Part shown: positions 1 through 9,900 of the stretch, piece after piece
Layout: each line of letters starts with the position of its first letter
Numbering within the stretch: position 1 is the first letter of the stretch
Assembly (NCBI GenBank): GCA_046719715.1
Contig: JBDNCJ010000018.1
Span: forward strand, 1 to 50,943
Origin: JANWWM01 sp046719715
GTDB taxonomy: Bacteria > Bacteroidota > Chlorobiia > Chlorobiales > Thermochlorobacteraceae
Reading direction: 5' to 3'
DNA: 50,943 nt
The notes under the pieces: generated by a model
Told to the model about the DNA's origin: nothing
Database searches by the model: none
The model's input: the letters and a program-made list of their open reading frames with translations, nothing else
Translations under genes and position numbers: made by a program

Positions 1-51
1 GCTCGGAATGACAAATTTTGAAAGCCCTATCCGCTTCAAATCATTTGGGTA
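1..51. repeat. tail of a dispersed intergenic repeat (possible)
   Basis: The first bases read GCTCGGAATGACAAA, which resembles the outer end of the inverted-repeat element at 2858-2942 (TTCAGAATGACAAA there). The rest of the element would lie outside the window. No gene is seen here; the first gene on the minus strand stops at 52. Confidence 0.35.
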
Positions 52-1260
52 TTACTCCTTTGAATGGATGTTGTGCAACGCATATTCGTTGATTTTACGG
101 TAAAGCGTACGCTCGGTAATGCCAAGAAGTTTAGCGGCTTTGCGACGACTGCCGCCGACGCGCTTCAAAGTTTGCTCAATCGCATATCGCTCTAATTCTT
201 GAAGCGAAGGCGGAGTGCCTTCATCGGCACGTCGGTCGTAAAAGGATTGAAGCAATTCGCGCAGACTTTCCTCGCGTGGTTTCTCGGGTTCGGGCAGCAG
301 CAGGGGTGCTTTTGCGTTATGTTCAATCGCATCTTGGCGTTCGGAAAGTTTGAGCAGCATCGATTTGACCTCGTTCATATCGGCTTGCAGTTGAAGCAAG
401 GCGCGATAGATGAGTTCTTGTTGAATGAGATGGTCGGCGGATTTTTGAACCGATTGCGAAATGGGAACAAGCGACGATGAAACGCTCGACGTTGGCGGCG
501 GTTGCAAATACTTCATCAATGTGGAAGCGTTGATTTTTTCGCTGCGTTCAAGCACAATCAGCGATTCAATCACATTGCGCAGTTCGCGCACATTACCAAA
601 CCATTCGTATTCGAGAAGCAGTTCGGTTGCGTCGGAAGTGAAGCCAACAAATTTGAGGCGATGTTTTTTTTCAAAATCGCGAATGAACTTTTCGGCGAGC
701 ATTAAAATATCTTGTTTGCGCTCGCGCAGCGCAGGAAGTTTAAGCTCAACGGTTCGAAGCCGAAAGTAAAGGTCTTCGCGAAAGCGTTTTCGCTGGACTT
801 CTTCATCTAATCGGCGGTTGGTAGCGGCAATGATGCGCACGTTGGTATGACGGGTTTCGGAAGAGCCGACACGCAAAAATTCGCCCGTCTCTAAAACGCG
901 CAGAAGTTTGACTTGGGTTTCGAGCGGCATTTCGCCGATTTCATCGAGAAAAATCGTCCCGCCATCTGCGCTTTCAAAGTAGCCTTTGCGTTGTGCAATC
1001 GCGCCTGTAAATGAGCCTTTCTCGTGTCCGAAGAGTTCCGATTCCAGAACGCCTTGGGGCAACGCGCCGCAGTTGATTGGAATGAACTTTTCAGCGGCGC
1101 GCAAACTTTTTTCGTGAATGAATCGCGCAAAGACTTCCTTGCCCGTGCCGCTTTCGCCCGAGAGAAGCACATTGACGTCGGTTTTTGCGACTTGTTCAGC
1201 AAAGGCAATGGCTTCAAGAATTTTCGGCGATGTGCCAATAATGACCGTCTCGTTTTTCAT
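52..1260 (-). CDS. sigma-54-dependent transcriptional activator, AAA+ plus Fis HTH, no receiver domain
   Basis: A 402-residue enhancer-binding protein that should hydrolyse ATP to open promoters bound by sigma-54 RNA polymerase. The AAA+ domain starts almost at the first residue: Walker A GESGTGKE at 35-42, the sigma-54 contact loop reads GSFTGA at 82-87 (usual form GAFTGA), and Walker B is GTIFLDE at 101-107. A linker with a coiled-coil look follows (about 260-330), then a Fis-type helix-turn-helix near 360-395 (GGSRRKAAKLLGITERTLYRK). There is no N-terminal receiver, PAS or GAF domain, so no phosphorylation input is visible; control may come from a partner protein or from expression level, as in PspF-like proteins. 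It is the last gene of an operon, 35 bases after the SPOR gene. The sigma-54 gene rpoN is at 19218-20816. The Ala-to-Ser change in the GAFTGA loop occurs in natural activators, so I do not read it as loss of function. Confidence 0.93.
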   Translation of the reverse strand: MKNETVIIGTSPKILEAIAFAEQVAKTDVNVLLSGESGTGKEVFARFIHEKSLRAAEKFIPINCGALPQGVLESELFGHEKGSFTGAIAQRKGYFESADGGTIFLDEIGEMPLETQVKLLRVLETGEFLRVGSSETRHTNVRIIAATNRRLDEEVQRKRFREDLYFRLRTVELKLPALRERKQDILMLAEKFIRDFEKKHRLKFVGFTSDATELLLEYEWFGNVRELRNVIESLIVLERSEKINASTLMKYLQPPPTSSVSSSLVPISQSVQKSADHLIQQELIYRALLQLQADMNEVKSMLLKLSERQDAIEHNAKAPLLLPEPEKPREESLRELLQSFYDRRADEGTPPSLQELERYAIEQTLKRVGGSRRKAAKLLGITERTLYRKINEYALHNIHSKE

Positions 1261-1295
1261 GTCACACTGTTTCCGCTTAATGATTTTACCATGCG

Positions 1296-1982
1296 TTATT
1301 CAGCGACCACGTAAAAATCAAGATTTAATTTCTTCGCTGCGCTGGTGGCATCTGATTTTGAATCATAGAACGCTTCGGAGCGCACCTTGTAAGCCGTTCT
1401 GCCAGAACCATCGTCGAGTTCAACGATGCGGGTTGCTACTCTTGAACGCAATTGCTTTTGCAACGTTTCAGCCTGCGCACGTGAAAAAAAACTTCCGAAT
1501 TGAATTGTAAATCGAATCAAGCCCGAAGTGGGGGGTTTGTTCGGAACAGGCTTCGGCAAGATGTCAGAAAGTTGCGGTTCAGTCGGCTTCGATTCTGATG
1601 GGTTTGTTTGAGTTGGTTTTGGCTCAATGGGTGTTGATTCAATCGGGTTCGGTGCGGGAAGAGAAATCGATGCGCTCGAGGCGTATCCGCCGCCAACGGC
1701 GAGGTTGTATTCGCGCAAGCGTGAATCGGCAAGGCGAACAAACGGCGACGAGGGATTTTTAGCAATCAGTGATTGATACATCTTTGCCGCAACTGCGCCA
1801 TCGACTTGCAAGAGTGCATTGACGATGAGTTTTTCTTCTTCGTTCAACGATTGAGCACGTAAGGCTTCCAATGCACCGCGATTTCCAGCAGTAGCAAATT
1901 GCAAAATCTCTTTCGTGAAAGATTGAGCAAAAAGTTCAGTCGAGAGCATTAAAAAAAATGTAACGAGTAAGGTCTTTACCAT
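1296..1982 (-). CDS. secreted SPOR-domain protein
   Basis: 228 residues. The N-terminus is a signal peptide (MVKTLLVTFFLMLSTELFAQ, cleavage probably after FA-Q). A short helical segment follows (about 25-90) that resembles a tetratricopeptide-like region (ALEALRAQSLNEEEKLIVNALLQ). The middle, about 100-150, is a Pro/Glu/Thr/Ser-rich linker with PIE.TP and PTEP repeats. The C-terminal 75 residues are a SPOR domain (IRFTIQFGSFFSRAQAETL, then TAYKVRSEAFYDSKSDATSA). SPOR domains bind denuded peptidoglycan at division sites in known families, so a periplasmic cell-wall role is likely. The start overlaps the end of the upstream enoyl-CoA hydratase gene by 7 bases, which implies co-transcription and perhaps translational coupling. 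Confidence 0.88.
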   Translation of the reverse strand: MVKTLLVTFFLMLSTELFAQSFTKEILQFATAGNRGALEALRAQSLNEEEKLIVNALLQVDGAVAAKMYQSLIAKNPSSPFVRLADSRLREYNLAVGGGYASSASISLPAPNPIESTPIEPKPTQTNPSESKPTEPQLSDILPKPVPNKPPTSGLIRFTIQFGSFFSRAQAETLQKQLRSRVATRIVELDDGSGRTAYKVRSEAFYDSKSDATSAAKKLNLDFYVVAE

Positions 1983-2758
1983 TGTGGTTTCTCTTTGTTT
2001 AGAAACGCGCCGATGCCTTTTTTCAAATCGTCGGTCGTGCGCGAAAGTGCATTGAGCGAGATGGCAAATTCTATCGCATCGTCAAGGCTCATGGTATCAG
2101 TGGCTGTGAGTAATTTCTTTGTCAGTTCAATCGATGTGGCACTGACGTTGTTCAAGAGTTCTTCGGCTAACTCGCGAGTAAATTTATTCAAATCGTTTGA
2201 AGGAACGCTGTAATTGATTAATCCAAGCCGCAGGGCTTCATCGGCGGAAATGATGTTGGCACGGAGCAGAAGTTCGCGCACGCCGGCGTGGCGCGTTTTG
2301 CGAAGAATCAAGACGGCGACAATCGCTGGAACAAAACCAATGCGCGTTTCTGTGTAGCCAAATCGTGCGTGCTCAGAATCGGCTATAACGATGTCGGCGC
2401 TGGTCGCGATGCCGCAACCGCCTGCGACGGCAACCCCGTGAACTTTGGCAATCGTGAGTTTTTTATTGGCGTAAATTTTTTTGAACAGGCGTGCGATGGC
2501 TTCGGAATCATAAAGATTTTCCATCGTGCTGTTTTGTGAAAGTTTGCCAAGTATATCCAAATCCAATCCCGCGCAGAAGGCTTTGCCCGCACCTTGCAGA
2601 ATGATGACTTTGACGGAACGGTCGCGTTCGGCTTGTTCCAGTGCATCAGTCAGTTCGGCGATGAGCGTCGGCGTAAGCGCGTTGCGCTTGTCGGGACGGT
2701 TAAGTGTCAGATAGGCGATGCGGTCAGTTACTTCGTAAATGATTTCGGAGTAGGTCAT
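1976..2758 (-). CDS. enoyl-CoA hydratase/isomerase (crotonase family)
   Basis: 260 residues, the full length for a crotonase. Expected reaction: hydration or isomerisation of an enoyl-CoA in fatty-acid or branched-chain amino-acid breakdown, in the cytoplasm. Visible marks are LNRPDKRNAL at about 18-27, the first oxyanion segment AFCAGLDLDIL (about 60-70), the second GVAVAGGCGIATSADIVIAD (about 106-125), and FGYTETRIGFVPA (about 133-145) with the Glu expected near the active site. The wording FGYTE.RIGFVPAIV is like the methylglutaconyl-CoA hydratase-like members of Bacteroidota, but substrate cannot be fixed from sequence. It is the first gene of the operon that continues into the SPOR and sigma-54 activator genes. 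No acyl-CoA dehydrogenase or thiolase lies nearby. Confidence 0.9.
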   Translation of the reverse strand: MTYSEIIYEVTDRIAYLTLNRPDKRNALTPTLIAELTDALEQAERDRSVKVIILQGAGKAFCAGLDLDILGKLSQNSTMENLYDSEAIARLFKKIYANKKLTIAKVHGVAVAGGCGIATSADIVIADSEHARFGYTETRIGFVPAIVAVLILRKTRHAGVRELLLRANIISADEALRLGLINYSVPSNDLNKFTRELAEELLNNVSATSIELTKKLLTATDTMSLDDAIEFAISLNALSRTTDDLKKGIGAFLNKEKPQW

Positions 2759-2857
2759 TGAATCGCCCTTGTTGATGCGGTCGAGAAATCATCAATGTTA
2801 AAATTCTGTATTTCAAACTTTACGGCAGTGCTGTAAAAACGTGTTCGTCATTATACT

Positions 2858-2942
2858 GGTCGTTCCGAGCGGTGCGAGGAATCGACTGACAAGTTCGGTG
2901 AGACTCGCTATGGATTCTTCACTTCGCTTCGTTCAGAATGAC
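2858..2942. repeat. REP-like imperfect inverted repeat in an intergenic gap
   Basis: The left arm (GGTCGTTCCGAGCG at 2858, then GCGAGGAATC to about 2883) and the right arm (GGATTCTTCACTTCGCTTCG from 2912, then TTCAGAATGAC to 2942) are imperfect inverted copies of each other: the reverse complement of the right arm starts GTCATTCTGAACGAAG. This is the look of the non-coding dispersed elements found between genes in many Bacteroidota and other genomes. It sits between the enoyl-CoA hydratase start and the hybrid kinase stop and could form a stem in RNA. A second element with different wording lies at 32314-32403. Confidence 0.6.
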
Positions 2943-2969
2943 AAACACAAAAAAGTTACATGACCAATT

Positions 2970-5321
2970 TTACGCGTTGAGCATCTCTTGAAGTTTCTTG
3001 AACAATTCTTCCACATTGTAAGGCTTCGTGAGCATACCGTTTGCGCCGCTTTCTAAAAGTTTCTGCACGACTTCATCTTGTGCAAAGCCTGTCGCAATCA
3101 AAATCGGCATTGACGGGAAGAGCGAGCGGATTTCCGCAAAGGCTTTCGCGCCGCCCATCTTCGGCATGTTCATATCCAAGATAACGCTATCAATGCGAAT
3201 CTCCTGTGCTTCTAAATGTTTAAGCAACTCAATGGCTTCAAGTCCGTTTGTTGCTTCATACACGTTGTAACCTATTTCACTGAGTTGCTCTACAAGCAAT
3301 TCCCGCAGCATTTCTTCGTCATCAACAATGAGAATTTTTTTATTTGCTGACATGTTTTTTTTGTTTTTTTCCATTGGCAATCCGTCGAGTTGATACGATT
3401 GGGATTGCATTAGCGTCGGCAGATACAGATGCACCGTTGTGCCTTTGCCCACCTCTGAGTCCACCTCTACTCTGCCGTGATGATTTTTCACGATGCCGTA
3501 GACCATCGCCAGTCCCAATCCTGTTCCTTTTCCAACTCCTTTCGTCGTAAAAAACGGCTCAAAAATTTTGCCTTGAATTTCTTTCGGAATTCCAACGCCT
3601 GAATCAGCAATAGCAAGGTGCAAATAAGGCTGGCGTGTTACAAGACGCAATTTGTCAGGCGTTTCAACTTTGAGCGCAAACGATAGCGTCCCGAACTGCT
3701 TCTCATCGAGCGTCGGCATGATGGCATCAACGGCGTTGACGGCGATGTTCAAAATGACTTGTTCCAGTTGTGTTTTATCGCCCGCAACTTTTGGAAGATG
3801 TTCATCTGATTTCATGCGAATTTGAATCCGTTTATCTATGGAGTGTTCTAACATCTCCACCACGTTCTTGACGCTTTGCAGCACATCAACTGGTGCAACT
3901 TCAAATTTGCCTTTGCGCGCAAAGCCTAAGAGTTGCCGAGTCAAAGCGGCGCCGCGCTCTGAAGCCGTTTTGACACGCTCGGCGTATCGCTTCAATTTCT
4001 CGTCGGTTGTTTTTTCAAGAATAAGATTGGCGTTTCCTAAAATCGCCGCCAAGATGTTGTTGAAGTCGTGCGCGATGCCTCCGGAAAGTGTGCCGATGGC
4101 TTCCATTTTTTGGAGCTGTTGGAGCTGTTCGTAGAGTTCGGCGCGCTCACGCTCTAAGGCTTTCTGCTCGGTAATGTCGCGGTTGATTGCCACCGTTCCA
4201 ATCACTCTTCCTTTGGCATCATAGAGAAGCGAGACGCTCGATTGCACGATGATTTCTGTTCCGTCTTTTTTCTGTTGCACGACTTCGCCCGACCACTCGC
4301 CGGTGCTTTGTAGCGCTTCTATGGCTTCTTTGTCGGTTATGCCGTTGAGGTATCGTGTTGGAACGACTTGATGAATGTGCCTTTCAACGGCGTTGTCTTC
4401 TTTCCAACCATACATCGTTTCCGCCGCCTTGTTCCAACTGGTGATTTTGAAGGCGTTATCGACTGAAATGATGGCTTCGGAGACGTTTTGAAGCAGGTTG
4501 GCTTGGTAGCGGAGTTGGCGTTCAATCCACTTTCGCTCGGTGATGTCGGCGACGGTGGTTACTTTGAAGCGTCGCCCGTCGCTCAAAATCAATCGTGCGG
4601 CGGTAACGAAGATGTCGCGAATGCTTCCATTTTTGTGTAAGACTTGCCACTCGCCGCCGCTTTGGTCCGTGCCTTCGGCGATGTAGTCGCTATGCAGTTG
4701 TTGCGCATACTCTCGAAGTTCAGGCGGCAAAACCATCGTGAAGGGTTGCCCGATAAGTTCCTCGCGTGAATACCCATATGTGCGGCAGTAGGCGGGATTT
4801 GCCTCGACAAACTTGCCCTCCGAATTTGTTACGCACATGCCAATATCCGCCGAGTTAAAGACGGCTTCCAGCAAGGCTTCTGCGTCGCTTTCGTGTCCAA
4901 TTTTCTCGTTTAGAACTTCGGTGATGATGGCAACGCTTCCGAGAAAATTTTGCGCCGTATCAAAAATTGGTGATGCCTGAACGTGCAGGGTTTTCGCGGT
5001 TTCGCCTTTGCCGATTTGCACCGTGTATGCGGAAGCAATTCCCTTCTTGCGCTTTTTGAACTCAAATTGAATCATCTTTCTCGCTTCTTTTTCATCAGGC
5101 GCGAGTACGTCTTCCAGTTGTTTTCCGATAACTTCCGACGGCTTCGCACCGATGAGTCGATAAAAGGCTTGATTGGCTTCTATGACTTCGCGATGTTGAT
5201 TCTTTAGAACGGCGGCTATGCTTAACTGCTCAAACGCCAGATGCCACAGCGAGGGTATAGTCGATATGGGCGGGAGTTTTTTTTTCATTGAGGCGCGCGC
5301 GGTTTCTTTCTGACGACTCAT
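2970..5321 (-). CDS. hybrid histidine kinase with three PAS domains and a C-terminal receiver
   Basis: 783 residues with no signal peptide or membrane segment, so a cytoplasmic sensor. Order: PAS about 24-135, PAS about 145-265 (GMCVTNSEGKFVEANPAYCR), PAS about 270-390 (AIISVDNAFKITSWNKAAE), HisKA with phospho-acceptor His418 in GGIAHDFNN, HATPase with N box (LNIAVNAVDAI), DSGVGIP and GKGTGLGLAMVYG, then a receiver from about 663 (ILIVDDEE) with the acceptor Asp in VILDMNMPKMGG. The HDFNN type of H box belongs to a large class of PAS-rich kinases whose signals are mostly unknown. The receiver is on the same chain and no separate DNA-binding regulator is adjacent, so the output partner must be elsewhere. 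The gene is flanked by gaps of 211 and 139 bases and is probably transcribed alone. Confidence 0.93.
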   Translation of the reverse strand: MSRQKETARASMKKKLPPISTIPSLWHLAFEQLSIAAVLKNQHREVIEANQAFYRLIGAKPSEVIGKQLEDVLAPDEKEARKMIQFEFKKRKKGIASAYTVQIGKGETAKTLHVQASPIFDTAQNFLGSVAIITEVLNEKIGHESDAEALLEAVFNSADIGMCVTNSEGKFVEANPAYCRTYGYSREELIGQPFTMVLPPELREYAQQLHSDYIAEGTDQSGGEWQVLHKNGSIRDIFVTAARLILSDGRRFKVTTVADITERKWIERQLRYQANLLQNVSEAIISVDNAFKITSWNKAAETMYGWKEDNAVERHIHQVVPTRYLNGITDKEAIEALQSTGEWSGEVVQQKKDGTEIIVQSSVSLLYDAKGRVIGTVAINRDITEQKALERERAELYEQLQQLQKMEAIGTLSGGIAHDFNNILAAILGNANLILEKTTDEKLKRYAERVKTASERGAALTRQLLGFARKGKFEVAPVDVLQSVKNVVEMLEHSIDKRIQIRMKSDEHLPKVAGDKTQLEQVILNIAVNAVDAIMPTLDEKQFGTLSFALKVETPDKLRLVTRQPYLHLAIADSGVGIPKEIQGKIFEPFFTTKGVGKGTGLGLAMVYGIVKNHHGRVEVDSEVGKGTTVHLYLPTLMQSQSYQLDGLPMEKNKKNMSANKKILIVDDEEMLRELLVEQLSEIGYNVYEATNGLEAIELLKHLEAQEIRIDSVILDMNMPKMGGAKAFAEIRSLFPSMPILIATGFAQDEVVQKLLESGANGMLTKPYNVEELFKKLQEMLNA

Positions 5322-5460
5322 TTTTGATGCATTAGAAAAAATGTTCTCTTTGATGATTGCTACTTATTCCATACTGACGTTTTAGGTGTGTTGAGTGCTT
5401 TTGCAGAGTTGTTCTAAAATAGCATTTACGTAACTTCCATCAATAAAAAACCATGCTGAT

Positions 5461-6906
5461 ATGTCGGAAATCAAGTTTCCACTTGTTTATGAACTCAACA
5501 CGCGCCTTTGGCTGCGTGAACTTTCCAAGAAATATGGCAGACCAATCACGCTGGCTTCTGTTCCCGAAGTCGAGTTTCAGAAATGGAAGCAATATCATTT
5601 CGATGCCATCTGGCTGATGGGCGTTTGGAAGCCGAGCGAAAAGGGACGCGAGATTGCCCGAACCCATCGTGGACTTTGGCAAGATTACTCGCGTGCGTTG
5701 CCGAATTGGACGGAAGACGATGTCGTTTGCTCGCCTTACTGCATTTCAGACTACACTATTTCCGACGCGCTGGGTGGCGAAGGCGGCTTGCAAAAATTTC
5801 GCGAGCGCCTGCATTCAAACGGCATGAAGCTCATTTTAGACTTTGTGCCGAACCATGTTGCGCTCGACCACCCTTGGCTTTCCACGCACCCCGACTATTT
5901 CATTTCCGCCCCCAAATCGCTTGCGCTTCAAAGTCAAGATTTTTATTCGCCCGATGGCGAACACTTTTTTGCCTGCGGCAAAGACCCTTACTTCCCCGCT
6001 TGGACAGATACCCTGCAACTCAATTATGCCAATCCAAACCTGCGCAAAGCCATGATTCAAGTCCTTCTCTCTATCGCTAAGCGATGCGATGGCGTGCGAT
6101 GCGACATGGCGATGCTCGAACTCAAATCCGTCTTCAATCAAACTTGGAAGTGGCTTGCCGGCGAGATGAAAGAAGAATTTTGGACCGACGCCATTCCCGC
6201 AACGAAAGCCTTGAATCCCGATTTTCTCTTTATCGCCGAAGCTTATTGGGAAACCGAATGGACGCTCCAACAAATGGGCTTCGATTTCACTTACGATAAA
6301 AAACTCTACGACCGCCTGCACACCCGCGACTTCTTCGGCGTGAAATCGCACTTATCAGCAAGTTGGGACTTTCAACGCAAAATGCTTTGCTTTATTGAAA
6401 ATCACGACGAGCCTCGTGCTGTTGTGCAATTTGGCAACAACATCCGTGCCGCGCTCTTACTCATACTCACCATGCCCGGCATGCGGCTGTTGCATCAAGG
6501 TCAACTTGAAGGCTACACACGTCGCATTCCTGTTCAACTCATTCGCCGCTTTGAAGAAGCTGGCGACAAGCGCATCTTGAACTTCTATCAACGCCTTGCC
6601 CACGTGCTCCACAATCCCGCCATCACCTCCGGCGGTTTCGCTCCACTTAAACTCAACGGCGACCCCGAAGTCATTGGCTTTACGCGCTTCTACGGCGCCA
6701 ACATCGCTCAAACCTTCACACTCATCAATCTGACCGATTCGCCCAAAGAAGTCCATTTCTCCACCGACGCCTTCAACACGATTGAAAGTTACGAACACGT
6801 CGAAGTCATCACGACCGAACCCCGACACAGTCCACAATTCGATTTATGGACGGGCGGAATTTCCGTCCGGCTTCGTGCCAATGAAGGGCTGTTGTTTGTT
6901 GTTTAA
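5461..6906 (+). CDS. GH13 alpha-amylase-family glycosidase, cytoplasmic
   Basis: 481 residues without a signal peptide. GH13 signatures in order: region I LILDFVPNHVALDHPW (Asp127, Asn131, His132), region II GVRCDMAM with the nucleophile Asp215, region III FIAEAYW with the acid/base Glu260, region IV FIENHDEP with His315-Asp316. These are the full catalytic set, so an active retaining alpha-glucan enzyme is expected. The C-terminal 100 residues (from about 380) look like the usual all-beta domain C. Lack of a leader suggests action on internal storage glucan or on malto-oligosaccharides. Substrate and linkage cannot be read from sequence. It stands alone, divergent from the hybrid kinase (139-base gap) and convergent with the giant gene. 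Confidence 0.92.
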   Translation: MSEIKFPLVYELNTRLWLRELSKKYGRPITLASVPEVEFQKWKQYHFDAIWLMGVWKPSEKGREIARTHRGLWQDYSRALPNWTEDDVVCSPYCISDYTISDALGGEGGLQKFRERLHSNGMKLILDFVPNHVALDHPWLSTHPDYFISAPKSLALQSQDFYSPDGEHFFACGKDPYFPAWTDTLQLNYANPNLRKAMIQVLLSIAKRCDGVRCDMAMLELKSVFNQTWKWLAGEMKEEFWTDAIPATKALNPDFLFIAEAYWETEWTLQQMGFDFTYDKKLYDRLHTRDFFGVKSHLSASWDFQRKMLCFIENHDEPRAVVQFGNNIRAALLLILTMPGMRLLHQGQLEGYTRRIPVQLIRRFEEAGDKRILNFYQRLAHVLHNPAITSGGFAPLKLNGDPEVIGFTRFYGANIAQTFTLINLTDSPKEVHFSTDAFNTIESYEHVEVITTEPRHSPQFDLWTGGISVRLRANEGLLFVV

Positions 6907-6920
6907 TCTCCTCAAAAACA

Positions 6921-6949
6921 GAAAGGGCAAACTCCACATTTGCCCTTTC
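6921..6949. terminator. bidirectional intrinsic terminator
   Basis: A perfect 11-bp inverted repeat, GAAAGGGCAAA (6921-6931) and TTTGCCCTTTC (6939-6949), with a 7-base loop. It lies 14 bases after the GH13 stop and 28 bases after the stop of the convergent giant gene. The minus-strand side is followed by TGTTTTTGAG, the plus side by TTCTTCC, so it can serve both genes. Confidence 0.85.
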
Positions 6950-6977
6950 TTCCGTTCGTCTTTGACTTATCTCGGAT

Positions 6978-9900
6978 TTACTTAACGAGTAGCATTTTTT
7001 TCGTTGCCACGAAGTTGTCGCTTCTCAATCGGTAGAAGTAGATGCCGCTGGCCATGCCGCTGGCGTTCCATTGATAGCGATGCGCGCCTGCACTCAACTC
7101 ACCATTCACCAGCGTCGCCACTTTTTGTCCCAGAACATTGTAGATTTCAAGCGTCGCTCTTCCCGCTTTTTCGAGCGAAAATTGTATCGTCGTTACGGGG
7201 TTGAACGGGTTCGGGTAGTTTTGGTCGAGCGCGTATTCAAACGGCAGTTGAACGCTCCAGACGCTTTGTCCGCCGAGTGAGATATTGTGTCGCGTGCCGT
7301 CCAAGTCAATGCTGGTTAGTTTGTAGAAGTATTCTTTGCCCGGCTGCGTATTGCGGCTGTCTTCATAGAGATACTTCGTTTCGGTCAGTTTCGTGCCTTG
7401 TCCGCGCAGTTTATCTGTTGTTTGATAAGAGGCAATTTGCTCGAAGGTGCCGTTTTCAGTTTCGCTACGATAGATAACGAAGCCGAGATTGTCTTGTTCG
7501 GAAGCGGTTTCCCACTCAATGACGGCGGTGCGTCCATTTTTGGCAATGGTGTTCAGCGAAAGCATACTGACGGGCAGTGGGTTATCCGCCGAGAGCGAGC
7601 CGAGCGAGAAGAAAGTGGTTGCCGCGATGGTGGTCGCATTTGAAGTAATGAAACCGGTCGGCGTTGAGGTTGAAGAGTTAGTGGCGTCGCGTCCCACATT
7701 TGTCCAGTTGTTATTATCGGTAGAGCGCGCCACAACCAAGTCGTTTGGATTCGTTACGATTTCATCGGGCTGATATTCAAGTCGCACTTGTGGCGAAGTC
7801 AAAGCCCCTGCTGTGAGGTCGACGCTGTAATAGCGCACGCCCGAAATATTGTTCATTCCACCCAAGCTTCCGGCAGTCGGAATCGTGTTAATCATTTCGG
7901 CGCGAACGGTTGAGCCAGCGGTAGCCGATGCCGTCGTAACTCTGACGGGGCGGAAATTCAAGCCGTCTCCGGTCGGGAAGGCTCTTGTTACGCCCGTCGT
8001 TGGGAATTGAATAGCAAGTCGACCATCAACAAAACTGTTGTTGTTTCCACCTGCGATGGAGGTCGTCGTGTTGCTGTAGGTCAGGGTGTTTGTTCCCGAC
8101 ATCAGCACACGTCCGTTTGTGAGCGTCAGGGTGTTTTGCACGTTCAGGTCTGTTCCAATCGTTACTTCCGCCGCGTTGGTTGTGCCGCGATTTATCGTCA
8201 AGTCGCGCAGTGTTTGACCGCCCGGAGTAGTAAAGTTGATTGTTCCAGCCGAAGTATTAGCGGTTCCGCCGATGGCCAAGTTTGAATTGGCAGAGCCGGT
8301 AATTGTGCCTGTTCCGGAAGTTGTGCCATTAAGGGCGAGCGTATTTGGCACTGATGCACTTCCACCGATAGTGAAGGTGCCGCTTGCAAGCGAGAGTGTA
8401 CCCGGAATTGAGAGCGTGGTTGTCGCTGCCGCCGTCGCTAAGGTCAAACTGCCGCTGGATTTATTGACCGTCATGTTGTTAAAGGTCAGCGTGCCGCCCC
8501 CGGTGCGTGTAATCGTTTGTGCGCCTGTACCGTTGAAGGTGACGGTCGAAGTTCCGCCACTATATGCCGAAGTTGCAGCGCTAAGATTAAAATTGCCCCC
8601 AACGGTTAAGTTATGGTTATCCGTAACCAGCGTTTTTCCTGCGTTGACTGTCAAATTTCCTTGAACGGTGGTGGCTCCAGCAAGGGTTCGGTTGTTCGTG
8701 CCGCCGCCACTAAATGTAAGATTTCCATATGTAACTGCCGCTACGGTTTGAGCCGCCCCGGCGGCGTAATCAACCGTGCTGGTTGGCGCCAGCGAATAGG
8801 TTCCATAATTAGCGGGGAAGTTACTTGTACCTGTCAGAGTCACGGTCGCGCCGGCGGAAACCGACATCGTGCCGCCAGAACTTGAACGATTGGCGGTGAA
8901 CGTGGTCATTGCCAATGTGCCACCCGTAACCGATAAGTTTCCATTGATTGTCAAATTTCCACCGTTCACTGTCTTCGTGCCTGCGGAGACCACAAGGTTA
9001 TTGAAGGTTTGAGGACCTGTAATGTCGTATGCTGCCCCGGCGAAGTCAACCGTACCACCGCCTGTATTTCTAAATGAACTGGCAAGGGTTGGGAGCGTCG
9101 CCGATTCGGTTCGAAGCGTGCCTTGTCCTGAAATGCCTGCGCCGAAGTTGTGACCTGTGGTTGCGGCGATGTTTAAAGTCGTTCCACTCTCGAGTGTCAC
9201 GCTTGATGCGGTTCTTCCGTTTGTCGTAACATTTACCGTGTGGTTGTTCTGAATAATCACGGGATTTGCCGCGGTGGGTTCAACACCGTCTACACCGGCA
9301 GGGTTAAAGACAGCCGCTTGTGATGACCATGGGCTTGTCGCCGCATTATTTGTTCCGGAAGCCCAGTTCATCGTGCCGCCAACGACGCCGCCCGCCCAGC
9401 TGTAGAAAACAACAGGGTCTGCAAAATTGAATCCAGCTGTAAAGGCTCTATTCGCAAATGTTCCGACCACATTGTTCAAAACACTTGCGGCATTGATTTG
9501 CGCGCCAAAAACGTCGTTCACCTCATCGACGTCGTCATCTGTGGGCTGAGGCACAACCGCCCAAGTTAATCCGTTGAAGAAATTGCCTCGATAGTTTGCT
9601 TCTGCACCGGATAAAGTCACGCCGACATATCCGAACGTATGCGCCGTTTGAACGCTGCCTCCAAAGCCTGTAACGCTGACGTCCCAATAGTATTCAAGCG
9701 ACGACGCCGCAGGCGCACTCGGGAATCGCGTTGAGATAGGTTTCACCGTTACATTTCCTGTGCCGTCGGCGGTCGTTACGTTCACGGTCGCCGGCGTGTA
9801 AAGTCCACCCGTTCCAATCGGGAAGACAAATCCAGTTGTTGTGGTATTTGGATAGGTTCTTGTAACCCCCAAGTCGGAGACCGTTCCGTTCAATAGGATT

